Positions 48,756 through 59,365 of a stretch of DNA of 64,000 nt are shown here, piece after piece. Both the position numbers and the translations under genes were made by a program. The DNA lies in NCBI GenBank assembly GCA_026874595.1, contig CM049313.1, positions 52,129,659 to 52,193,658 of the forward strand. Direction: 5' to 3'. The stretch comes from Sipunculus nudus (lineage: Eukaryota > Annelida > Sipuncula > Golfingiida > Sipunculidae). The notes beneath the pieces are model-generated. The model had not been told where the DNA came from. It was given only the letters and a program-made list of their open reading frames with translations, and did no database searches. Each line of letters starts with the position of its first letter. Position 1 is the first letter of the stretch.

Positions 48756-50722
48756 TCTAATGGAAGAATACCGATTTATAAAACAGGTTAATTGCTGTTG
48801 ATTGCATGTTTAATTGCTATTTAACCCCTTGTAAAGTCTTACGTTTTATTGTTTATTCTTAAGTTAACAACTAAATATAAAAAAAAAAATGTTTCTGATT
48901 GATGCTTTCAGCAAGTCATGTCTTTGCCCTCATTTCATCAGTAAAGTCGAAAGAAATAAATTACTGCCCGACCACAATTATCCTTAGAGAGTTTGAGGAA
49001 GTTAATACACCATTTAAAGTAAAGGCCTCCTGATTGCAGTTTTAATGTTTTGTTGCCTACATGGAGAGACCATGGGTTATTAAAGTGTCAATTGCCTTTT
49101 CGATGCAAAAAAAAATAAATAAAAGTTATTTACTAGTGTAATTCCGCATTTGAAATATTAAATAAAAAACTTATTTTATGCTAAAAAGAGCAGCAATGTA
49201 TATATACATTTCATAGAACACGGCCATTTGACATATATCATGATGACAGCTGTATAAAACTTATTTTAATGTTATGCTTCCCTCTTTGTAAATATATCAA
49301 TGTCAAAATAAACTCATAAAGCAAGATGGGCCTGCTGAGAGTGCAAAATGCATTCTCGGGGCAAATACCTGACGGTTTGCTACAACGCCATTTTACATCT
49401 ATGTTGAAGGTCAGGTATGTTGGTTTGTGAAAACGAGGGACTACAGAAGACTACGGGATTAAGTAATATAGGTTCAGACATGGTTCGAAGGGGGTTCCTT
49501 TATCAGGCTGGGCGACTCAGTATGTAATTCTCGCTACCAAATTATAACTAATTACTTATTAACTAATCAACTAATTATGCAGGGATAACAATTATAAAAC
49601 CATAGTGTTGTCACCCTCTTTGACCATGCAAAACGGATCATGCCATTACTAGAGAATAAATCCTTCTTCTTTGCCCTTCTCTCGTCTTTCAAGGTTCTCT
49701 GTCCATGATCAAATTATATATTCTGGAGCGCTGACGAAGAACGGGTGCCTCTTGAAGATGTGTTATATGTTTTAATATCAGAGTGAACCGGCAGAAATAA
49801 CGCCATTAACTGGAAGTACCGAAGACATTTGCCGCAGTTTGATCAACGAGACGCATACAATCCCAAGGAAACGCTGAAAGGCAATGGCTCACATGATATG
49901 CTTAAAGCTGAGTGGGAGTTTCAAATGACCCTATACGTAATGAATAATATATAAAATGTAATGTATGTATTATTCACAACAGGAAATGCCAAAAAATAAG
50001 AACAAAATATTTATTCATAAGAAGTTTTATTATTAAAAAAAATCAGAGAAGTGGACCACGATCTAAAACTGCGAAATGTTTTTCATATGTTAATGAACGT
50101 GTATATTAAAATGTTTCCGAAGTGTCTCAGTGCGAGTGTTATTGTATTACATAACTGATCATATCATTTTGTCATATAACCAATCTTTATCCGCTAATCT
50201 ATCATATAGCTTATTGTTAACTGTTTGTCGATCCTTTAAGTCTATGCGGGTTAAAAATGATGTTCTAGAAACCCCGAAGGAGACTCCCTGAAGTGAGCTA
50301 AATACAATATTTTCTGACAAGGGGATTCAAACAGGAAACTGTAAAGGATACCATGGTATACAATCAGTCCTTTTTTTATGCCAAGGTCAAAAGTTATTTT
50401 CTACAAAATAATTTAGTTTCATGAAAGGTTTACAGTAACGGCGTGGCAATGTCACAATTCTAATGGCATACCTGTTCATGAATGCCTGTTTTCTTTCTTT
50501 CAGTACACACAGGATAAAACAACACGACGTTTGAGGTAGCACTACAGACATTGAACCTTATATCACCTGCTTCCGTAACTAACTCACATTCTTATAGGGA
50601 CTTGGTAGAAAGAACATATGTTATTTGTTGGTCACACTTAACAATAGATTAACTATTTAACTAATAATTCGCTCATATTTTTTTACAAATTATTATTTTA
50701 CAAATTTGGGAAATCCGATACT
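48756..50722. other. noncoding, nothing recognised
   Basis: AT-rich spacer between the Penelope fragment and the TIR element. No open frame of note. Confidence 0.5.
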
Positions 50723-50835
50723 CTAACCCCCTGAATTTATGTACCTGCATATAAAACCTTTGAAATTTTTCCCATATTTTCTTTCAAGTGTAACCCCCTG
50801 TACACCCCCTCTGAAGTTTGCATAAAATATAAAAA
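50723..50835 (+). repeat. left terminal inverted repeat of the 2.6-kb element
   Basis: Carries the blocks CTAACCCCCT, ATGTACCTG, ACCCCCTGTACA and CCTCTGAA in this order, matched inversely at 53,225-53,337. Confidence 0.6.
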
Positions 50836-53048
50836 TACATTTGTTCAGTCTTTTTCATAGATTCTTTAAATCCTTTATAAATTGGGCTTTAACACCGTTT
50901 GAAGTTGTGCCAAATGTACTGACATGAATATATTAACTGGTATTGATGTATTATTACTATAGTCTATTGATATAATTAGTGCATGGCCATAGCTTTGCCT
51001 CAAAATCTGAATAAATCATACATATCAGCAAAGGATGCATAGCCATAAAACCATATGTGACATTGATATTATCAAAACATATACTGGCATACTGCTATAT
51101 AAAAGCGGACCTATAACCCATAGAATGAAAAATATATTCAACACACTGCTATAAATATTTTTGGGCTATTTACGTAGGAAATGCTGTCTGAAAAGTAAAG
51201 GGCTCAACAAAATCTACATTTGCCTAACATATTCCGATTACTGCCTTTGTTTGAAGAATTAGCAAGAAGACATGGTTCTGTTAGTCCAAACTTTTATAGC
51301 CTAGTCCTGAAGTGAATGTGTTTACAACAGTATAGCAAAATATTTCAAACAGAATAATACACAAACTATATTCCGCTTGTAATTATTTCCTTTAAGTGCT
51401 ACAGATAAAGACTAACGGGTTCAGGGCGCCCTTTTGGAACATTTCTTTCCTGTATGGATTGATGCCCATACTTTTGCAGATGGAAACACCTTAAAGTCCT
51501 TTTTAGTTATAACTATAAAATAAATGCGATCTCCCTCACAAAATCTCATACAAATCTTATTTGTGTGGAGGTCTCTATCTGTATGAAGAAATGATGATAA
51601 TCTGTTTCTTTCAGCTGAAAAAAAGTATGGCATAAAAACAAGGTCAAAGTGCAAGATGATTCTTGAGGGAGTTCATGCCTCCAAACAGGTCCTGGTGAAT
51701 CCTTTAGGAACCCTTAAATCAAGTAAAAGTGAACTATAATCTTTGAGCTATATGATTGTAAACATCTTGATGTGAAATTTCCCTTTTCATTTTCTGTTTC
51801 AAGTAAATTTCATATGATTTTTCAATAATTATTACATGGGTTTTCTTATTATTTGTTGAACACGTTATTCTTAGATATAATTAGAGATGGTGCTAGAGAC
51901 GTTGGATTCATCTGTACATTTGGTATCTTTGAACATTTTTATGTAAGTTTATTGGTCCATTTATGAGTGTCTTCCAAACTTTATCAATATTATAAAGCAA
52001 TCATTGATAAAGATGTTTCATTTAAACGTGCATCATGTGTTGTTTTTATTTATTTTGTGAGTGAGAGTAAAACTTTGTCAAAAACAAACACACAAATGGC
52101 TACAATGTTTTAAAAAATAAACCTGGAGTCATGCACTTTTATGATTTTATAGAGCCTGGTACGTTCTTTAAAAGTGATCATTACTTTTATACCGTAGTTA
52201 TTAGATTGAACTTTTGAGGATGAGAGTGGCTGTATATCTCCCTCTCATTCATTTCATCATAAATTTATTAAGCTTTTGTGAATTTCAAACAATGATAACA
52301 CATCGATATCCCAAGAGCAAACATTGTTTTTATGCAAATATCAGTGAACCACAACGTTTGAGAGGTGTGTACATGAAGCTTAGTCTGAATCAATTAAAGA
52401 TTCTAACAGAAATATTGTCAGCCATTTAAAAAAGATTCCCCACATATTGGAGTGATAAGCACACAAAGTTTAAGTTAACACGCCTCACGACCTCTTTTTA
52501 TGTAATGGTTGCTTATATTCATAGAGAGGTATTCTGGTATTTTTTTACCAAAATGTATAAATTATGCTTTTATTTGATGCGAATTTTCAAGTATTGAACT
52601 TAAATCTCGATAATAATTTTGATATCATTACTTGCATGTGTTGATTTTTCATTATATTTGCCAAAATATATATTTTTTCTTGAATAAAAAGCAAATATAG
52701 AGAAATACCCAGTAAAACAAAGTAATGTTAGTTATATAGAGGCATATCGTCCCAAAATATTTTATGTATGGTGGTTTACATGTCAGTAAATAAAGAAACA
52801 CTAGAGGTTTGCTATCACTCTTAGCGATCACTGGAATCCCCCATGACGCTCCAAACTGTAATTGGGACGTTAATTGGGAATCAGATATGGAGTCTATGAC
52901 CATGGAAATCTGGTCAAGGTCCAAAGTAAATGTCAGGTGCAACTCTGTCATATCAGACTAATATAATGCGTAAAGGTTAGTTTTTGAAAATCGGCCATAT
53001 GTGAGATCTAGCACAAACATGGCAGAAGACAGATAAACAGGTAAAATG

Positions 53049-53067
53049 CCCCCCCCCCCCCCCCCCC
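53049..53067 (+). repeat. poly-C tract (19 C)
   Basis: Homopolymer run inside the TIR element, followed by ACC and an A tract. Confidence 0.9.
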
Positions 53068-53224
53068 ACCAAAAAAAATCATTATGGTTTTTGTACTCTA
53101 GGGAACCTGACAAAGTCCATAACCAAGCAATTGAACCAACATATTGGTGAAGTAATAAACTTATTAACCCTTTTAAGCCTTGTATCCTTAAAGGTGTTGG
53201 ATTTATGATGATTTTCACATTTTT

Positions 53225-53337
53225 CAGGATTTCACAGCTTTCAGAGGCCATGTACAGGGGGGTAACACTGCTTTAAAAATAAAAAAAAAATATTTTTCCC
53301 ACATATTTCCACCAGGTACATATTTTGAGGGGGTTAG
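53225..53337 (-). repeat. right terminal inverted repeat of the 2.6-kb element
   Basis: Inverse partner of 50,723-50,835. The outer end reads GGGGGTTAG. Confidence 0.6.
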
Positions 53338-53595
53338 CTCATTAAGTTAGTATTAATACCCACACCTACTCATATAGTCTCATATTCTGCAGTGATCCAA
53401 TATATTCACAATTAAGCCTTTAAACATGTTCACAGAATATTAAGTCAGCGAACGTTTCGAGTTGACAGTGGAACGGCAATATATCAACCCACACCATAAT
53501 CAATTGATCCCTGTCTCAATGTGACTTCCCGCGTGAGTCCTTCACGAACAGGGCTCTCCCTGTAGGAAGTATGAAAGTTCACTAGAGCCAAGCAA
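53338..53595. other. spacer between TIR element and receptor promoter
   Basis: About 260 bases without a recognised motif, separating the TIR element from the CCAAT/TATA region. Confidence 0.5.
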
Positions 53596-53641
53596 GCCAA
53601 TCAGGTAACTGAGCGGCATGTGGGCGCCCTTATATATATAG
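53596..53641 (+). promoter_or_regulatory. candidate CCAAT and TATA promoter of the GPCR gene
   Basis: GCCAATCAGG at 53,596-53,605 is a full-consensus CCAAT box. CTTATATATATAG at 53,629-53,641 is a TATA element about 30 bases downstream. This implies a transcription start near 53,660-53,670 and places CCAAT at about -65. A short exon with a good splice donor follows. The pairing with the receptor at 55,082 is inferred from strand, distance and matching splice sites. Confidence 0.5.
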
Positions 53642-53664
53642 CATCGATCGCCATTCCAAAGAAG

Positions 53665-53766
53665 CTTTAGGCAGGGGGAGACAACCGATACTCAACAGCA
53701 TCGTTACTGAACAGCACCGGCTCGTAGCTAGTTTTGACTCGAGAAGCGGGCTACCTGCAGCGACCG
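53665..53766 (+). other. candidate 5' untranslated exon of the GPCR gene
   Basis: Starts roughly 25-30 bases after the TATA box (exact start not determinable) and ends at CGACCG|GTAAGAAA, matching the GTRAG donor consensus. It is locally GC-richer than its flanks and has no ATG that opens a long frame. The proposed intron runs 53,767-55,070 to the acceptor TTTAAATTCCAG. Confidence 0.45.
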
Positions 53767-54218
53767 GTAAGAAATAGTATTCGTTTGTCTGACTAATATA
53801 GCAAGCACTGTTTAGATCATATAAGCAAGTTCCTTTTAACATAAGCATCCATACAGTATTACAAAGTAACAGAGACACATTTTCAATTGTACAGGTGATT
53901 GTAAAGGACATCTAATCAAAACAACATTATATCGGTTTCACATTCCAAACAAATTTTATGTTGGATAAATGTTATTGTATTAAACAGTGTTTAGGTAATT
54001 GTACTTTATAAATTATGTTTGATCAAAAGTAACTTGCACAAGCATTATATTAAAATAACAGGAATTAATTATTATAAAAAAAATGTTTGTAATATCTTCC
54101 AAGAAGCCCTGTTTGTCTGGGCTTTATTCCATTTTTCTTTTGTTTTTAGTTATCAATTCGTGTCTTTTAAATACATGTAACTCTTTTATTAATGGGCCAA
54201 CAATGCGAAGCTTTTACC

Positions 54219-54219
<1 letters not shown>

Positions 54220-54257
<38 letters not shown>
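54220..54257. repeat. (AT)n microsatellite
   Basis: AT run directly left of the palindrome's left arm. Confidence 0.9.
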
Positions 54258-54261
<4 letters not shown>

Positions 54262-54267
<6 letters not shown>

Positions 54268-54372
54268 AATGAGAGATATTTTGATCATTTATAAAATGCA
54301 AAATTACATATATTCATTTATCGTAAAATCAAGCCAATTAATTTATATCACCGATCAATATATATATATATA

Positions 54373-54419
<47 letters not shown>

Positions 54420-54513
54420 ATCGGTGATATAAATTAATTGGCTTGATTTTACGATAAATGAATATATGTAATATTGCATTTTATAAATGATCAAAATTTC
54501 TCTCATTTATATA
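54262..54513. repeat. long palindrome, two 99-bp arms around an AT core
   Basis: The left arm 54,262-54,360 and right arm 54,415-54,513 are reverse complements with only about two mismatches in the unique part. Landmarks are AAATGAGAGATATTTTGATC against GATCAAAATTTCTCTCATTT, and CAAGCCAATTAATTTATATC against GATATAAATTAATTGGCTTG. The 54-base centre is an (AT)n run that can itself fold. It may be a foldback/MITE-type element or a hairpin made by replication slippage. If transcribed as part of the receptor's intron it would form a dsRNA hairpin of about 100 bp. Confidence 0.9.
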
Positions 54514-54614
54514 GAAAAAAGTTATAATGGTATGATTTTTTAGATACCAAACAAAACATATAAATGATATATAGATATGCATTTTTTGTGGAAATGAATG
54601 CAGTGAGCTTCGTA

Positions 54615-54664
<50 letters not shown>
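54615..54664. repeat. (AT)n microsatellite
   Basis: About 25 AT units flanked by ATTAAT on both sides. Confidence 0.95.
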
Positions 54665-54668
<4 letters not shown>

Positions 54669-54737
54669 TTAATGTACTGGTTTCCTGCAATAAACAACTG
54701 CTAGGGTATGACACCAGAACTTTGTAACATTTGATTC

Positions 54738-54755
54738 CTCTCTCTCTCGCTCTCT

Positions 54756-54797
<42 letters not shown>

Positions 54798-54820
54798 GTA
54801 TAAATATATATATATATATT
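54738..54820. repeat. (CT)n then short (AT)n tract
   Basis: CT run at 54,738-54,792 with small interruptions, followed by an AT run at 54,804-54,820. Confidence 0.9.
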
Positions 54821-55081
54821 ATACATGTGTGTATGTGTGTGCGTGTGTTATCGGCCATGACATTTTTTTTCGCTCTCCCGACCTCCGGTCTTTGCTCATG
54901 TATATATCAAGCTAAGACCATACATCAAATTTAAAATAGAATCTATTTGTTGTCAATGATAAAAAAATATCCCCCGAGCATTTTATGAAAGTACTGTCCA
55001 AACAATTAAAAAAATTAAACGATTAAAGTACAGATACCTAATAATAATTTTGATCTCCTTTAAATTCCAGTTCCTGGCAGG

Positions 55082-56146
55082 ATGACATGGGGAAATTCGA
55101 ATGCCACGCAAACCAACACCACGGAAACTGATTACTCGGCAACTTCTTCCAAATACGTCGAGAGCATATTAGAACTCGTGTATCAGGCTACGTTTTACGC
55201 TTGCCATGTGTCTGCAGCCGTTGCAGTGGTTGAAAATCTTGTGGTGATTATACTTTACTTTATCAAAAGTGGTTACGTAATACACCAGCGTAAGGGGTTC
55301 ACGCTTTCCCTCGCCGCAGCTGACATGCTGGTGGGGGTCACGTGGTATCTACAAGCATATTTAATCAGTAAAAACGAGGTACTGAGCAGACTTATTTACA
55401 CATGTTACGATGGAATGCTCGCTGCGAGTGTTATATCAATTTTTGTAATGGTTCTGGATCGTTTTCTACTAGTACATCGCGCTCTCGTCCACCGACGGAA
55501 ATGTGGTAAATCATGCATTATATTTTGTTGCGTTGGAGTATGGATCGGTTCCCTGTCAGCCAGTGCTACTCTGTCTGCATTGGATGCACGGATGAAGAAA
55601 ACCCTCCCTCGACGCCGCTGGCCTTGCGGTCTTTGGCCTGTCCTTTTGGTTGCCCACGTAGCTTACATTTTGCCCTCTCTAGCGACGTTGGCTACATTTC
55701 TCGGGCTACATGTGGTAGCTGTGCGTACTCGTCTGAGAGGAAAACAACTGGTCCCATCGCACGAAATAAACAGATCACGCGGACGTGTCATCCGGGAGGC
55801 CAAAAGATCCGTCTTGTTGTACAGCATAGTTGCCTTTTTCCAACTATTTGGAGGCGTACTTAGCGAAACTTCAAATTTATATTTAACCAAATTTTGTGGT
55901 ATGAAACCTACGCCTGGCGACTTCCTAGTTTTACAACGCCTCAGCGGATTACAGCACGTGGCTTACTTCATACGAGCTACTAGTTCTGCCGTCAACCCCT
56001 GGATTCACACTTTTCGCCGACAAACGATCAGCAAATGTAAATGCTGTCGGATGACCTTACCTGGATCAAGTGTGTTTAGCACAGAACTCACCAGCGATGG
56101 ATTCAGGAGAAGAAAGTCATCATCCACTAGTTTCCGTCATAAATAA
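55082..56146 (+). CDS. rhodopsin-class (class A) G protein-coupled receptor
   Basis: This is a 354-residue seven-helix receptor encoded in one exon. The N-terminus has glycosylation sequons at N7 and N12. Landmarks: TM1 AVVENLVVIILY with N52; TM2 LSLAAADMLVG with D81; C108 before TM3 paired with C182 in loop 2; DRF at 126-128 in place of DRY; W154 in TM4; P198 in TM5; NPWIH at 305-309 for NPxxY. TM6 (about 241-262) lacks the CWxP motif. The tail has C319, C321 and C322 for possible palmitoylation and a serine-rich end (SSSTS) for possible phosphorylation. The EN in TM1 and LAAADMLVG in TM2 recall the melanocortin/EDG/cannabinoid/adenosine group, but no subfamily or ligand can be named. The ATG at 55,082 is 12 bases after a splice acceptor and is the first in frame. 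A candidate AATAAA lies at about 56,473. Confidence 0.9.
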   Translation: MTWGNSNATQTNTTETDYSATSSKYVESILELVYQATFYACHVSAAVAVVENLVVIILYFIKSGYVIHQRKGFTLSLAAADMLVGVTWYLQAYLISKNEVLSRLIYTCYDGMLAASVISIFVMVLDRFLLVHRALVHRRKCGKSCIIFCCVGVWIGSLSASATLSALDARMKKTLPRRRWPCGLWPVLLVAHVAYILPSLATLATFLGLHVVAVRTRLRGKQLVPSHEINRSRGRVIREAKRSVLLYSIVAFFQLFGGVLSETSNLYLTKFCGMKPTPGDFLVLQRLSGLQHVAYFIRATSSAVNPWIHTFRRQTISKCKCCRMTLPGSSVFSTELTSDGFRRRKSSSTSFRHK

Positions 56147-56500
56147 TGTTATGGAATCAAAATGGATAATTAAAATTTTCAAAAAACGATGCTGTATCTG
56201 TGCAAGTATTTTTTTAATGAATAATGAAATTTTATACGTTATTTTTATAATATTTTTGTTTCATTGTCAATATGGCTTAAAAGACTACCATTTATGCTCT
56301 TTCCAATAATATACGGTTTTGATTAAAAGCAATAGCATGATGTAAAGACCACATATTGTTGAAAATAATATTTAATGCAAGCTTGTTGGTATAAGTAACT
56401 GAAATTACCTCTGAAACTATTTAGGCGAATATCCGATTTGTCGTCTTACTTTTCCATTCATAATTTTAAGATAATAAAAATCTTTGACTGATTATGCCAT
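56147..56500 (+). other. probable 3' untranslated region of the GPCR gene
   Basis: AT-rich sequence after the TAA. ATTAAA near 56,321 and AATAAA at 56,473-56,478 are candidate polyadenylation signals. Which one is used cannot be told from the sequence. Confidence 0.4.
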
Positions 56501-59319
56501 ATATTCAAAAAGATAACATTCGTTTTACTAAATATATTAAAGCAGGTTTCTATTAGCGTCTACTAATGTAATCATATTCCGAAATTGCTTTGGTAAAACG
56601 AATAACATTAAGCTCACATACATAGGAATTTCTATATTTTTTTTATATATATTTACATTCATCGCACGCGCAGTAATGTTGACTATAATGAACACTGCTG
56701 ATCTACCACAAAACTATGAGCGTTTCATTTAGTACAAAATAAGTGTGCGTTTCGGTCATTTTAACTTAACAAACCTTTTTGTACAAAGTGGAGTTCTTAA
56801 AGAATTTGAGAAATAAAATTGTAAAGATGTTACTGATCACAAATAAAATCTTATTTACTCGATGATTTTTCAAAATAATCTTTCTTTTAAAATGTCTACT
56901 CTTCGAATAGATTTGCACCAACAACCGGTACCAGTGTTATACTTCTCCATGCAATATCTCAACAGGCCTATAAAACCACGCATATCTTGTATACTTGTAA
57001 AAGTGATCTTTCTAAAAAGAACAAGATAACACTTATTCAGTATTAGTCAAAATATGGTAAATACCAGGATTATAAAGCAGTAAGTATGTGAGGAAATAGT
57101 TTATACATTCCCCTTAATATTGTATAATACATTGCATCAAAATGTTCAGGAAAAACAAAGACACACACATTGTGTTATATTTGGTTGTCGGCTAAACATA
57201 AGACGTGTGAAAGCCGTATGAAACTGAAAGGTCTAGAAACCAAATATTGTATCTCCGATAAATAGACTGTATAGTGCCATGATTCAGACATCTGAGGCAT
57301 ATTGTCAAAGATAACTAAATAAGCAAAGAAACGTGCCGTTATATCAAACTTTACTTTTAAAGTCAGCATAATTACATCCTTACATCGTTTTTCGGTAACT
57401 TTTTAATTGATGTACTACCCTGCCACGTCCGAATTCTACAAGGAATGGTTTTCAGTGAAAATTCAGGGAAAATACGTGAAAAAAATATTGAACGTGTCAA
57501 TTAAGGCCACATTTAAGAGCTAGTAGTTTTCTTAAGTTGAACTTCAATGTTATTTATCGTACTTAGACTACCGTGAATGTCTTGAGTGGACACAACTTAG
57601 TCACGTGTCAGTTACATTTCTACATATACATAGGATTAAGCAGTTTGAAAGTGAATTTTTTTAAAGCAACGAAATTCTAAGAATACCGTTTTCTTTGCCA
57701 AAATTGCATAGTTCTTTACTAATTCATGACCAATCTTTTTTGTTGGGAAAGAACATTTTTAACAATATGAACAATACCTATTATTCCATGTCTTCCAAAA
57801 ATATCAATTTAAGCTGTTCTCATTCAGAAGCTAAATAGCAGGTCAACTTGACGGACGGATGTTAATATTTTAAAAGAACTAGTGCGTTGGCTTCCAGAAG
57901 TATAAAACACTTATTTTCAAAGTTACCCTGCTGCTAGACCATCTTCCGAAACTGATCGTTCAGGTTGACATGGCATTTAACCAACATAAAAGCGACAGGA
58001 CGCACTACGTCCTTTATTATTTCTTTTGTTTTATAAATTCATATACGGATTCCGGCTTGTGTTGGTCATTTAATATTCTTAATATTCTTATTAAATGTAA
58101 CATATCATTCTGATATAAAAAATGGTTTATTTGCGAAATTTTTCATGATATATTGTAAGGAACTTGTAGTCTCGTCCAACAAGGAATACCACAAGGGCCA
58201 TCTGATGTCTCCATGAGCTAGATTAACTACGCATTATTTTGGCCTGGGAAAAATTAAATAATTTCGAAAATTCTGTTCTTGGGGTTACAAAGCTGAAAGA
58301 AACGGATTGAGGTTATTTTGGATTTTCTTAGTTGGGAAAAAATTGGTTGATGTAATTTTTTTACCTTAGTACCACTTTTAATATTAATTTTTTATACCTT
58401 AAGACCAAATTTAATATAACGTAAAAATTTGCTGTATAATACTGAATATGTGTATTTTTCCATGATGCTAAAACCCATAGTCTTGGTATTTAAGCCTTTT
58501 AGTGAAAACCATTTGTTTTGTTTCCTAAACCGGTGTTCAAATTTATTTTGCAATATACGTCGGTTCAATGGCTGTTGGTATACCAATCGATCCTTTGCCA
58601 TCCGCATACTAACATTCATTTTACACGCTAGCAGAATGTCGTCAGCGTCTATTCTACTGCACTTGGCTGAATGAAGGTCATTGAAAAAAAAACAAAAAAA
58701 AACTGATTGCCTCTATACTCTCCAACCTGTGGAAAAAAAAACACGTATCAAGCTCAACTGTTATAATTATATTTATTCTGCTTCCAAAGTAAAAGTGTCT
58801 TTGTCGGGTAATATATACATCAAAAGCGACATATAAAAAACTACCATATTTGCAGTTACAAGAACGTTTATGTTACCGCCAAAATGCCTGTAATAATGTG
58901 CAAGTAACATAAAAAAATTACATAATCATTAGTTCGCAATTATAGATCCCGATAAGTGGGGAAAATGTCTATAGAACGACCATAACGATTTTTTTTGTGT
59001 TTCTTCCGTGTTAAGCTGTCCCATAAATCTTCAAAAAGTAGAGTTTTTACGACAATACCAGAAATGTACGACCCGTTTCTTTAAGTCCTTCTGGTCATTT
59101 ATTGTTAAGAAAGCATGAATAAACTGAGGTATTAAGGTCTTTTTTACGGCATCCCTGTGGGTATATTTTCCTGAAGGACCTTATGTCAATGCCTTTTTAT
59201 AATAGTTTATTCCCCTATGCGGCCTAGCTTTCTATTATCTCAAACTTTGCCCTGGGACACAGTTGTTTGATGTAGCCGGAAAGATATGATGTTGTGATTA
59301 CTAAAAATAACATAATAAA

Positions 59320-59365
59320 ACATTGTTTTCAGACTTCATTGTTTTCAGACTTCATTGTTTTCAGG
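59320..59365 (+). repeat. short tandem repeat, about 2.5 units of 18 bp
   Basis: CATTGTTTTCAGACTT occurs twice in full and once in part in direct succession. Confidence 0.85.

Larger units (their letters stand above)
50723..53337. mobile_element. 2.6-kb element with about 110-bp terminal inverted repeats
   Basis: The left end starts CTAACCCCCTGAATTTATGT at 50,723 and its arm contains GTGTAACCCCCTGTACA and CCTCTGAA. The reverse complement of the right end starts CTAACCCCCTCAAAATATGT at 53,337 and its arm contains GTGTTACCCCCCTGTACA and CCTCTGAA. Spacing is conserved to within a few bases over about 110 positions. The interior holds only short open frames (77, 99 and 97 codons, minus) with no recognised transposase, plus a 19-base poly-C tract at 53,049-53,067. 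A non-autonomous or dead DNA transposon is likely. The superfamily is unknown and no clear target duplication was found. Confidence 0.6.
53767..55070 (+). other. proposed 5'-UTR intron with AT/CT tracts and palindrome
   Basis: Bounded by GTAAGA at 53,767 and CTCCTTTAAATTCCAG ending at 55,070. It holds three (AT)n tracts, a (CT)n tract and a long palindrome, all listed separately. No coding potential was seen. The intron call depends on the promoter and exon inference. Confidence 0.4.

Noticed and set aside
52652-53251. Two adjacent minus-strand frames (99 and 97 codons) inside the TIR element as a transposase
   Set aside because: No DDE-type motif or DNA-binding domain is visible, and one frame reads Gly residues from the poly-C tract.
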